From the NCBI GenBank assembly GCA_025963635.1, contig JAOQAK010000080.1, positions 62,001 to 126,000 of the forward strand: 64,000 bases of DNA, read 5' to 3'. The notes under the pieces are model-generated. The model did no database searches. It was not told the DNA's origin and saw nothing but the letters and a program-made list of their open reading frames with translations. Made by a program: the position numbers and the translations under genes. The DNA comes from Ferruginibacter sp. GTDB lineage: Bacteria; Bacteroidota; Bacteroidia; Chitinophagales; Chitinophagaceae. The stretch's first letter is position 1. Each line of letters starts with the position of its first letter. Positions 1 to 7,559 of this stretch are shown piece by piece.

Positions 1-614
1 CGAATGAGCCAAAAGAAAGGATTGCACCAGCCAACGATCAAAATCACGTTCATAAACAATTTGTCGTAGCTGTGTTTCTGCTGAACATGGGCCAGCTCAT
101 GCCTGAATACCTGGTTGCCGGTAACGGTTTCGGGATCAATATGGTCGTTCCAGAAGATATATTTTAGAAACGAAAAAGGAGTTCCTGCTGCTGTGGTATT
201 GATGAAAAAGATATTTTCAACAAGGCTGTGCCGGTGTTTTATAAATAAGCTCCGGATCCTGGCAAGTGCCTGTATAAAAAGGCTGAGGAAAACAAACGAC
301 ACTATTGCATAAAGAATAAAGAGAGACTGTTCGGTAGTGAAATTTGTTTGCCCTGCTGTATTGAAAATATCATCGAGGTATTGACTACCATTTACAACCT
401 GCAATAGTTTGATGCTTTGCGGCAGCGGCTGGTTTGCATTGTGGAAAATATTAATCTCTATCAGGGGCAGTGATAGTGATAGCAGTACAGCTGCAAGCAG
501 GTAAAACCGGTTATACTGGTGGAATATTTTATTTTTTAGCATTAGCCAGTAATAGCCAAATAAAATACCCGAACAGATAATTACTTTCAGCAGGTATAAG
601 GCAAATGAGAGCAT
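1..614 (-). CDS. M56 family (BlaR1-like) membrane peptidase, C-terminus outside window
   Basis: Reading from an ATG at 614, an open frame runs off the window edge after 204 codons, so only the N-terminal part is present. It begins with hydrophobic helices (about residues 5-25, 36-53 and 97-118) and reaches the zinc-peptidase motif HELAH at residues 172-176, followed by a further hydrophobic stretch. This is the layout of BlaR1/MecR1-type M56 sensors: membrane helices around a cytosolic metalloprotease domain. It lies 100 nt downstream of a BlaI-type repressor on the same strand, the usual partner that such proteases inactivate. The signal sensed is unknown. In Bacteroidota such pairs are often unrelated to beta-lactam resistance. 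Confidence 0.85.
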   Translation of the reverse strand, partial: MLSFALYLLKVIICSGILFGYYWLMLKNKIFHQYNRFYLLAAVLLSLSLPLIEINIFHNANQPLPQSIKLLQVVNGSQYLDDIFNTAGQTNFTTEQSLFILYAIVSFVFLSLFIQALARIRSLFIKHRHSLVENIFFINTTAAGTPFSFLKYIFWNDHIDPETVTGNQVFRHELAHVQQKHSYDKLFMNVILIVGWCNPFFWLI

Positions 615-714
615 GGGTTCGATGTTTTAGTTAAATGGATGTTGAGCTGATCGATTGGAGAAATTGTAAATTTTGTAACTGCTGTTTTGTGGAAACGGCT
701 GCGACAGGATGTTC

Positions 715-1071
715 TTATTTCTTCTTCAACTGTTTTAGCAGCAATTCAAGATCTTCTACACTTAAATTGTTTTCCTTTACCATAAATGATACTGCATTGC
801 TAAAGCTTCCTTCAAAGTAGCCTTTCACAAAACTCCTCATGGTAGTTTTACTGTAAGCGTCTTTGCTTACCAGTGGGTAATATTGATGCATGCGGCCATA
901 CACTTTTAAGCCTACAAATTCTTTTTCCGTCAAAATTTTTATGATAGTGGCTACGGTGTTGTTGTGCGGTTTTGGATTGGGCAGTTCATCGATGATCTCT
1001 TTTAAGAATGCCTTATCTAATTTCCAGATCACCTGCATTATTTGCTCTTCCGCTTTTGTAAGTACTTTCAT
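715..1071 (-). CDS. BlaI/MecI/CopY family transcriptional repressor
   Basis: A 118-residue protein of typical BlaI length. The N-terminal two-thirds is a winged helix (LTKAEEQIMQVIWKLDKAFL, then a recognition region near PHNNTVATIIKILTEKEFV) and the C-terminal helix is the dimerisation arm. BlaI proteins bind palindromic operators as dimers and are cleaved when the partner M56 protease is activated. The M56 gene follows on the same strand. Upstream are a -7 promoter element on the minus strand and a large palindrome, consistent with autorepression. Family assignment is firm, target and signal are unknown. Confidence 0.9.
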   Translation of the reverse strand: MKVLTKAEEQIMQVIWKLDKAFLKEIIDELPNPKPHNNTVATIIKILTEKEFVGLKVYGRMHQYYPLVSKDAYSKTTMRSFVKGYFEGSFSNAVSFMVKENNLSVEDLELLLKQLKKK

Positions 1072-1094
1072 GGTTGTTTTTTTGAGTGCTGAAA

Positions 1095-1149
1095 CAAACC
1101 TATAACTAATATTTTAGTTTAACAACTATTTTTTTAGTTGTTAAACTAA
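1095..1149 (-). promoter_or_regulatory. Promoter and palindromic operator of the first BlaI/M56 pair
   Basis: Plus-strand CAAACCTA at 1095-1102 is TAGGTTTG on the minus strand, a match to the Bacteroidota -7 consensus TAnnTTTG, 24 nt before the BlaI start. Directly upstream is a perfect 14-bp inverted repeat (arms 1114-1127 and 1136-1149, TTAGTTTAACAACT and its complement) around an A/T loop. A further ACTAA half-site lies at 1105-1109. Position over the -33 region suits a repressor operator. Binding by the adjacent BlaI is inferred. Confidence 0.6.
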
Positions 1150-1299
1150 TTTAACAGATGATGATGAAAATTAATTTTCACTGGCGGGTATCATAGGATT
1201 AAATTTGCAGTGTAGCTCACATTCACTGGCGTGGTAAACTGTGCTTTAACCAGTAGCATCAATGCTCCTTTTGAATGTATTGGTTGATGTTAAGATGAG

Positions 1300-1307
1300 T
1301 ATATTTG
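1300..1307 (+). promoter_or_regulatory. Putative -7 element (TATATTTG) upstream of the FtsE-like gene
   Basis: TATATTTG fits TAnnTTTG. It lies 172 nt before the ATP-binding protein start, in the 408-bp gap between divergent genes, which would leave a long 5' leader. Apart from this element and the BlaI operator I see nothing else in the gap. Confidence 0.4.
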
Positions 1308-1479
1308 CCGCGTTTACGCTGAAGTATTCATTTAATTACGCTTAGATAAAAGCTGCTAATTGATTTGCGGTACAAGGGAGTGACACAACGATGTTGCCAT
1401 GAAAAGTAAATGATGGTAACAAAAATTTATAAATTCAACAAGTATCAGAAAGGTACAATCAACAATAAACAAAACAATT

Positions 1480-2166
1480 ATGTCTCAGGCGATCATAGAA
1501 TTAACGAATGCGAATATTTACCAGGGTAGCAACCTGATTTTAAGTGATGTAAATATTTCTGTGGATAAAGGCGAATTCGTTTATCTCGTAGGGAAAACCG
1601 GTACCGGTAAGAGCACCTTATTGAAAACTTTGTATGGAGATTTGACCCTTACGGAGGGAGAAGGCACCGTTGTGGGGTATAATCTTAAAGAAATGGACTG
1701 GAAGAAAGTGCCTTTTCTGCGTAGGAGCCTGGGCGTTGTATTCCAGGATTTTCAATTATTAACGGACCGGAATGTAAATGATAATTTGAAATTCGTGTTG
1801 CGTGCAACAGGCTGGAAAGATGAAAAATTAATGGATGAAAAAATAGCGGACGTACTGGATAAAGTAGGATTAAAAACCAAGGGATTTAAAATGCCTTTTG
1901 AACTGAGTGGCGGCGAGCAGCAAAGAATTGATATTGCCAGGGCCTTATTAAATTCGCCGAGGCTGATACTCGCCGATGAACCTACCGGAAACCTCGATCC
2001 GCAAACAAGCGATGAAATTATGCAGTTGCTTTTTCATATTTGCAAAGATTACGGTACCGCCATTGTAATGGCCACCCATGATTACATGGTGATCACGAAA
2101 TTTCCGGCCAGGACTATCAAAACAGAAAGAGGGAAAGTGTACGATAACGCAAGCATCGTTGATTAA
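1480..2166 (+). CDS. ftsE: FtsE-like ABC transporter ATP-binding protein
   Basis: A 228-residue ABC ATPase. Walker A is GKTGTGKST (38-46), the Q-loop lies near VVFQD (87-91), the signature is LSGGEQQR (143-150) and Walker B is LILADEP (163-169), with the H-loop in ATHD. The FtsE-type spacing and the ADEPTGNLDP stretch fit the FtsE/LolD branch. FtsE with FtsX regulates peptidoglycan hydrolases at the division site. No FtsX-like permease lies next to it, so the substrate-specific role rests on family resemblance only, and a LolD-like exporter ATPase is the main alternative. It is a monocistronic gene divergent from BlaI. Confidence 0.75.
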   Translation: MSQAIIELTNANIYQGSNLILSDVNISVDKGEFVYLVGKTGTGKSTLLKTLYGDLTLTEGEGTVVGYNLKEMDWKKVPFLRRSLGVVFQDFQLLTDRNVNDNLKFVLRATGWKDEKLMDEKIADVLDKVGLKTKGFKMPFELSGGEQQRIDIARALLNSPRLILADEPTGNLDPQTSDEIMQLLFHICKDYGTAIVMATHDYMVITKFPARTIKTERGKVYDNASIVD

Positions 2167-2192
2167 GAAGTTGTTTAATTTTTTTTAGTAAT

Positions 2193-2265
2193 GCCACGAA
2201 TGCACGAATATCCGTGAGCATTAGTTTAATTTGATTTATTGGTGCCAATTCGTACAATTAGTGGC
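2193..2265. repeat. Imperfect inverted repeat, possible dispersed intergenic element
   Basis: The segment starts GCCACGAATGCACGAAT and ends ATTCGTACAATTAGTGGC, so the ends pair as an imperfect hairpin (GCCAC, TG, ACGAAT matches). A 15-base part, ATTCGTACAATTAGT at 2248-2262, recurs with one change at 22474-22488. It lies between the FtsE-like gene and a convergent glycosyltransferase. Confidence 0.45.
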
Positions 2266-2356
2266 CTTAAAAATCTCATTGGTAATCCCCGAAACTATTT
2301 TCAAACAATTTCTAAGGGATGAATAATTTTTTTAAACCCTTATCGCTCACAATTAC

Positions 2357-3496
2357 TTAATTGATTTCTGACGGCCAAAATTCATCCATTACCTTTTGCA
2401 CGTTTTTTTGATTACAATATAAATGGTGAAGAAGTTGTTGGCGCTGTTTATTTTCTTCTGCATCAAAAGGTATATTGTACAAATAACTGATAGCGGTTTT
2501 AAAATCATCCGCATCTTCGGCGATCTGGCAGATACTGTCCAGGCCCGAACCCTCCACACCAGCTTTGTTGACAAGGCAATGTCGCCCGTTAAAGAGCGCA
2601 TTGAGCAATTTTAATTTCACCCCGGTATTATTTAAGGAAGGTAAAATATTGATCTGTGCCTTTGCGATCATGTCCTGCAATTCTTTATCGCAGGGGTTGG
2701 CCACCAGGCAGGTATGAGGATGCTCATGCGCCATAAAAGAAAGTTTTTGCGAAGGATCTTTACCGGCGATTACAAATGGAATTTCGAGCTGATCGAAAAC
2801 GTTTTCCAGTAACCAGATGGCTGCTTCTTCATTTTCGTTGATGGACAGGTTGCCGTGGTAAAGGCAAAAACATCCCTTGCCTTGCTTTCCGGCAGCCATG
2901 GTATAGGGAACAAAAACAGGCAGATGCGCAATGTTGTCAGCATTAAAAAGCTCCTTGTACAACTTCACATCCTGGTCACTTACCGCCGCTATTTTTACCT
3001 TTCCGGCGAGTTGCTTTTCATACTTTTTCAAAAGTTTGCTCTCATGAAGAAAATAGCACTTTTTTAAGGGATTTTTTTCAATCGTTGCCAGATGCTGGTA
3101 ATATTCAAACTCGGTGTTGTGCAGCCTCAGCAAAACGGTTCTGTTCACCAGCTTGCCCACATGCAGGTAGTAACTGCAATGGATACCCTCCAGCAGGATG
3201 GGGTAATTATCTTTCACCAGGTTAGCAATCAGGTCGTCGTTTTTTCTTGAGTTAACGATAAAGGGTAAGCGAAAAGAAAAATGATTGAGGTCAACATAGC
3301 GTTTGTAATAATGTACCTGGTGGCAATATTTTTCCAATTCTTCCTGCGCCGGGCGCTTATTAACAAAACAATGCAGGTGAATCTTTACTCCTGAATGGTG
3401 CAAGGCTTTTATTTTGTAAAACAGGTCGACCACGCCACCATAATCTACCGGCCAGGGTACATCATGTGTTATTATATGTAAATGTTTATCCTCCAT
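2357..3496 (-). CDS. Glycosyltransferase (GT4-like, GT-B fold)
   Basis: A 379-residue protein with a GT-B outline. The N-terminal acceptor domain starts with HIITHDVPWPVDYGG, a sugar-transferase-like opening in which the glycines after VDY lie near the active site. The C-terminal domain carries a donor-site-like segment (VFVPYTMAAGK, FCLYHGNLSINENEEAAIWL, IAKAQINILPSLNNTGVKLK). In the family, a glutamate near the latter contacts the nucleotide sugar. Here the region reads NNTGVKLKLLNAL, typical of Bacteroidota members. It is the last gene of a minus-strand run with a second glycosyltransferase and a dehydrogenase, so it probably builds a surface polysaccharide. Sugar specificity cannot be read from the sequence. 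Confidence 0.75.
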   Translation of the reverse strand: MEDKHLHIITHDVPWPVDYGGVVDLFYKIKALHHSGVKIHLHCFVNKRPAQEELEKYCHQVHYYKRYVDLNHFSFRLPFIVNSRKNDDLIANLVKDNYPILLEGIHCSYYLHVGKLVNRTVLLRLHNTEFEYYQHLATIEKNPLKKCYFLHESKLLKKYEKQLAGKVKIAAVSDQDVKLYKELFNADNIAHLPVFVPYTMAAGKQGKGCFCLYHGNLSINENEEAAIWLLENVFDQLEIPFVIAGKDPSQKLSFMAHEHPHTCLVANPCDKELQDMIAKAQINILPSLNNTGVKLKLLNALFNGRHCLVNKAGVEGSGLDSICQIAEDADDFKTAISYLYNIPFDAEENKQRQQLLHHLYCNQKNVQKVMDEFWPSEIN

Positions 3497-3559
3497 TTTC
3501 GTAGAAGCAAATGAATGGTGCTACCTGGAGAGGCAGCAAGTGCTATCCCCGTAGTCATT

Positions 3560-4750
3560 CTAATTATTATCTGTAAGGGTTAAATTCTTATAAAAGGCGA
3601 TCAGCGCTTTTTCTTCCTCCTGCCAGTTGTATTGCTTCCGTGCCTGCACACAGTTCTGTTGAAGTGTATTGTACAAAAACTCATTTTCAAGCAAATTGTT
3701 CAATTCAACAGCAAGATTTTTAGCGCTGGTGTCATTTACAAGCACGGCAACAGGTAATTCTTCATTCAGTTGCCGGTACACGGGGAAATCAACACAAACC
3801 TGTGGAATACCAGCATGGAGATAGTCAAAAAAGCGATTGGCCAGTGAATAATAATTGCTAAGTCCCTGCCTATCAAAAAGGGTAAGCCCAATATAGGCTT
3901 CACTGGTAATTTTTCTCAATTCCGCGGGAGGGAGTTTTCCCAATAAAATGACTTTTTTTTCCAGTTGATTTTGGGTGACCAGTTCCCTCAGCTGCGACAT
4001 ATAATTTCCGTCGCCACATACCAGCAATCTTGCATTCACTGTATTCATCGCGGGAATGAGGGCTTCAAAACATCTTCCTTCGTTTACTGCACCCTGGTAC
4101 AAAATAAATTTTTCCTTTTTTTCAACCGACACAAGTGGCCTTAATAGAGCAATGTTCCGGATCACCCGGTAATTGACGCCGTACATTTTCCGAAACGCAT
4201 CGGCAATCGGCTGATTTACTGTATATCCGTGGGTAAATTTTGGCACAGTAAACCGTTCGATCATCTTCCAGGTTTTGTAAATTAAGGGCCTGGTAACAAT
4301 TTCTTTCATCTCGCAAAACAACTCATGTGCATCATACACCCTCTGGAGTTTTTTTATAACTGATATGAAATAACAGGGAAGAATAGTATCCAGGTCAATA
4401 GCGCAAATGCAGTCCATCTTTTTAAACAGCAGGTAAAAGAACAGGCGGAAATTATATTCAGTGTAGAACAGTTTGCCTTTCTCAAAAAAACAAGTGATCC
4501 TTTGCTGATGAAAAGGCTGCAGGGTAATCGGGATGGATGAATTCAGTTTTCTTCCTACTAAAACAATTTCATAGCCGGCTTCAGAAAGAGAAGTACAAAT
4601 CCTGATCATTCTTTGATCATAGCTAAGATCCGTTGTAACGGTGAAGTATATCTTTTTTTTGTTGCCGGAATCACTGTTTGAAAGTGATGGTGAATTTGAA
4701 TCAGCAGTATTGTTCATTGAAAAAGCGGCTGGTGAAATAAAAGCGAGCAA
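3560..4750 (-). CDS. Glycosyltransferase family 4-like protein
   Basis: A 396-residue protein. After a poorly conserved leader the GT4 N-terminal domain begins (YFTVTTDLSYDQRMIRICTS, then AGYEIVLVGR). The C-terminal donor domain includes FILYQGAVNEGRCFEALIPA, LLVCGDGNYM and IGLTLFDRQGLSNYYSLANR, ending in an FDYLHAGIPQV segment where family members hold the donor nucleotide. The ATG at 4750 lies 5 nt after the upstream dehydrogenase stop. An internal ATG at 4717 would remove eleven residues and is an equal candidate. Same-strand spacing indicates an operon for polysaccharide assembly. Confidence 0.8.
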   Translation of the reverse strand: MLAFISPAAFSMNNTADSNSPSLSNSDSGNKKKIYFTVTTDLSYDQRMIRICTSLSEAGYEIVLVGRKLNSSIPITLQPFHQQRITCFFEKGKLFYTEYNFRLFFYLLFKKMDCICAIDLDTILPCYFISVIKKLQRVYDAHELFCEMKEIVTRPLIYKTWKMIERFTVPKFTHGYTVNQPIADAFRKMYGVNYRVIRNIALLRPLVSVEKKEKFILYQGAVNEGRCFEALIPAMNTVNARLLVCGDGNYMSQLRELVTQNQLEKKVILLGKLPPAELRKITSEAYIGLTLFDRQGLSNYYSLANRFFDYLHAGIPQVCVDFPVYRQLNEELPVAVLVNDTSAKNLAVELNNLLENEFLYNTLQQNCVQARKQYNWQEEEKALIAFYKNLTLTDNN

Positions 4751-4755
4751 GATAC

Positions 4756-5760
4756 TTATTGCGGCCAGGATAAATCTGCATAAATTTTTTCAATAATCTC
4801 AACTGTTTTAAGGCCTTCGGCTGCACTGGCAAAATGGTGTGCCGGATCCTTCAAAGCTTTTATCAAATTTTCATATACCTTATCATGATTGCTCATACTA
4901 CCCTGGTAAAACCCGTAGCTGTTGGCGGCATTGCCACGGGGTAATACAGGTGCCACCATTCCTTCCACACTAAAATATTCAAGTTCATTCAGGTATTGTC
5001 CCCCGATTTTTACCGATCCTTTTTCACCAAATACCGTCACAGATCCTTCCATATTTTTATCATAACTGTTAACGGTATAATTGAGTGATCCAATGGCCTG
5101 ATTCATCATTTCAAACAATACCATGCCTGTGTCTTCAAATTCAATGATTGGGTGGGCAAAATTTCGGGTGACCGCTTTTACCCGGGCGACATCCCCCAAT
5201 AACCAATACAGCAGATCAATAAAATGGCTGAATTGCGTAAACAGTGTACCGCCATCCAGCAACTTTTTGCCTTTCCAATCTGTGTAATAGGTGGCAGGCC
5301 TGTTCCAGAAGCAGTTCAACTGGAAGCTGTAGATCTTTCCCAGTGAATGGTTAGTGATCAACTCTTTCAAAAGCATAACCGGTGGATTGTAGCGGTTCTG
5401 CTTTACGACAAATAGATATTTTCCCGCTTTACTTTCAGCTTCGATCATCGCATTTCCATCGATCGTATGGATGCATAATGGCTTCTCACACAAAACGTGT
5501 ATGCCGGCTTCCAAACATTGGATTGAATGTGTTGCATGCAGGCCGTTGGGGGTACATATGCTAACGACATCTATTTCTTTTTCAACTAATAAGAGTCGTT
5601 CTAATGAATAATACGGCGTTGCTCCGTACTGTTGGGCCAAAGTATTTGCCCGTTCCGGGATAATATCACACACGGCTTTTACGTTTCCTAACCGGGAAAT
5701 CTGTTCTGCATGACGAAGGCTAATTCTTCCACAGCCGACAATAACGAAATTTTTTTGCAT
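4756..5760 (-). CDS. Gfo/Idh/MocA family NAD(P)-dependent oxidoreductase
   Basis: A 334-residue enzyme. The Rossmann fold opens the protein with a dinucleotide loop at GCGRIS (9-14). The family signature EKP is at 92-94 (VLCEKPL) and a lysine-containing stretch VVKQNRYNPP follows. The C-terminal alpha/beta substrate domain contains WKGKKLLDGGTLFTQFSHFIDLLYWLLG, with the conserved glycine-rich and histidine positions. Such enzymes oxidise or reduce sugars and nucleotide sugars. Being first in a run with two glycosyltransferases suggests nucleotide-sugar synthesis (for example a WlbA/WbpB-type step). Substrate is unproven. Confidence 0.85.
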   Translation of the reverse strand: MQKNFVIVGCGRISLRHAEQISRLGNVKAVCDIIPERANTLAQQYGATPYYSLERLLLVEKEIDVVSICTPNGLHATHSIQCLEAGIHVLCEKPLCIHTIDGNAMIEAESKAGKYLFVVKQNRYNPPVMLLKELITNHSLGKIYSFQLNCFWNRPATYYTDWKGKKLLDGGTLFTQFSHFIDLLYWLLGDVARVKAVTRNFAHPIIEFEDTGMVLFEMMNQAIGSLNYTVNSYDKNMEGSVTVFGEKGSVKIGGQYLNELEYFSVEGMVAPVLPRGNAANSYGFYQGSMSNHDKVYENLIKALKDPAHHFASAAEGLKTVEIIEKIYADLSWPQ

Positions 5761-5867
5761 TTTATAAACGCAAATATGGGTGATTAATTAAGTAAGTTGA
5801 AAAAAAACATCTAACAAATACCGTATTCTCAAAAAAAAATCATAACCTTGACACCAACCTATTAAAT

Positions 5868-6371
5868 ATGCCAGAAGAAACTCTCAACTCAACGGGTCAA
5901 AATACGATCCGGCCATTATTCATTACTATTTTATGTATAATAACCTTTATCGGAAGCATAGTAGGTGTGGTAACTAATATCAAAGGATATATTAATGCAC
6001 CGGAAGAAGTTGAAAATATCACTTCAGGAAAAACCAAAACCCAGTTAAAGAAATTGTTTTCCCCCGATAATACTTCCTCAGAAGAACTTGTAAGGATCGG
6101 TAACCTGAATGTGGAAAATTACAAGAAGTTTTCAATAGGCGGCATCGCTTCCTACCTGCTTTGCCTGGTGGGTACTGTACTTATCTTTAAATTGAAACGG
6201 ACAGGTTTTTATTCCTTCACTTTAGGCACTTTCTTTAATCTCATCACCCACTTCCTTCTATTTGGCGATAACTTTGGAGCAATGGGCATTTCTATAGTGG
6301 GCTCATTGGCATTGTTTGTATTTGTAATCCTGTACGGAATGAACCTGAAGTACATGGAAGATGTTGCCTGA
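5868..6371 (+). CDS. Hypothetical membrane protein, first of a tandem paralogue pair
   Basis: A 167-residue protein of unknown function with four predicted membrane spans: about residues 15-35 (LFITILCIITFIGSIVG), 88-108, 115-133 and 137-158. A soluble loop of about 50 residues separates the first from the second. It ends FVILYGMNLKYMEDVA. The next gene encodes the same architecture with clear matches at both ends (RAVFITVLCILTFIGS and IILYGVNLRYMK). I do not recognise the family. Confidence 0.7.
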   Translation: MPEETLNSTGQNTIRPLFITILCIITFIGSIVGVVTNIKGYINAPEEVENITSGKTKTQLKKLFSPDNTSSEELVRIGNLNVENYKKFSIGGIASYLLCLVGTVLIFKLKRTGFYSFTLGTFFNLITHFLLFGDNFGAMGISIVGSLALFVFVILYGMNLKYMEDVA

Positions 6372-6515
6372 TTATCACGAAATAGTATATTCAAGGGTAT
6401 TCAATTTGAGCTCAATAAGGACAGCGGCCGGTAAATTCAGTCCATGACGCTTGCAATCTTTTCACCTGTTTACGCTTGCATTTCTTTATCACTAAATACC
6501 CCAACACTTAATAGC

Positions 6516-7021
6516 ATGGCAGAAGAATTACAGGATTATGAAAGAGCTCCTTCAAGAGCGGTTTTTATAACAGTATTGTGCATTCTCACTTTTATAGGAA
6601 GCGGCTGGTCAGTAATTAACAACAGCTATAAATATTTTACCGCTAATATGAGGTCGGCAGAGATATCCGTTGCAAGAGAAAAAGCGAATGCAGATATGCA
6701 AGAAATAAGGACTCCGGTAAAGGTTCGCAATTTGCGATCAGGATGGTGAATAGTTTAGATTCCTCGCCTCAAAATATAAAAAAGGCGGCTTTATGGAGTA
6801 TCGTGGGTGCTATCCTTTGCCTTTGTGGCGCTTTTATGATGTGGAATCTTAGGAAAAGAGGGTTCTTCATTTATATCGCGGGAACATTGGTAGGCCTCAT
6901 CAGTCCGTTTGTGATTTTTGGGGGCAACAATTTTATAGTGATTATCGGGTCGGTTGTTATTGGCTTTATAGGTATGATATTTATTATATTATATGGTGTT
7001 AACCTTCGATATATGAAATAA
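6516..7021 (+). pseudogene. Frameshifted second copy of the four-span membrane protein
   Basis: From ATG 6516 (MAEELQDYERAPSRAVFIT) the frame matches the preceding paralogue through the first membrane span and stops at 6747-6749. The remaining three spans continue in another frame, open from before ATG 6743 to 7021 (MVNSLDSSPQNIKKAALWSI, ending VNLRYMK). Joining the two needs a -1 shift (or +2) between about 6650 and 6745. An A-rich stretch lies at 6679-6683 but it does not form a classic slippery heptamer in the zero frame. Likely an indel, though the 7-nt ATG/TGA overlap (6743-6749) would also allow coupled translation of two halves. An upstream in-frame ATG at 6444 lacks similarity to the paralogue. 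Confidence 0.65.
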
Positions 7022-7109
7022 CACTCCTTAATTTGTGTTAAAAGCTTCCGGACCGGGGGGCCTTATTTTAATATTTCTGATCACTTTCAAACAATTAAAT
7101 ATTTTTTGT

Positions 7110-7117
7110 TACTTTTG
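7110..7117 (+). promoter_or_regulatory. Putative rpsO promoter -7 element
   Basis: TACTTTTG matches TAnnTTTG and lies 49 nt upstream of the rpsO ATG in an AT-rich stretch. Confidence 0.5.
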
Positions 7118-7166
7118 CAAGCTAAATAAAAAGTAAACTAACAAAGACGTTATTAAAAACAAAGAA

Positions 7167-7439
7167 ATGCCGTATTTAACAATCGAAAAAAAAGCAAAAA
7201 TTTTTACAGACTTTGGTGGTAAAGCCTCCAACACAGGTTCAATCGAAGGTCAGGTTGCATTATTAACCGAAAGGATTAATCATATTTCTGATCATCTTAA
7301 GCTTAACAAGCACGATTTTTCCTCTCAGCGTGGTTTGATGATGATGGTTGGCCAGAGAAAACGCCTCCTTACCTACCTCAGCAAGCATAACCTTACAGGC
7401 TATAGAGCTTTAATCGAAAAATTAGGCCTTCGTAAATAG
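7167..7439 (+). CDS. rpsO: 30S ribosomal protein S15
   Basis: A 90-residue protein of standard S15 length. The four-helix fold shows the conserved segments TGSIEGQVALLTERI, HLKLNKHDFSSQRGLM and RKRLLTYLSKHN, ending GLRK. S15 is a primary 16S rRNA-binding protein that nucleates the platform of the small subunit. It stands just before pnp, the classical rpsO-pnp order, but with a strong hairpin terminator between them, so pnp probably depends on read-through or its own promoter. Confidence 0.97.
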   Translation: MPYLTIEKKAKIFTDFGGKASNTGSIEGQVALLTERINHISDHLKLNKHDFSSQRGLMMMVGQRKRLLTYLSKHNLTGYRALIEKLGLRK

Positions 7440-7462
7440 CTACTTCATGTTTAAATAAATTT

Positions 7463-7502
7463 AATTCCCAACTAACTTTCTAGCAGTTGGGAATTCTTTT
7501 TT
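7463..7502 (+). terminator. Rho-independent terminator after rpsO
   Basis: Perfect 11-bp stem (AATTCCCAACT at 7463-7473 with its complement at 7485-7495), 11-nt loop, then a T run at 7497-7502. Confidence 0.85.
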
Positions 7503-7559
7503 GTTTAAACCTATTACTTGGTGCGCCAGGCACCGCTTACAAATTTTTAAATAATCAAT

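Noticed and set aside
6679-6683. Programmed -1 frameshift in the membrane-protein paralogue
   Set aside because: The A-run does not make an in-frame slippery heptamer and no downstream stem was evident; an indel is simpler.
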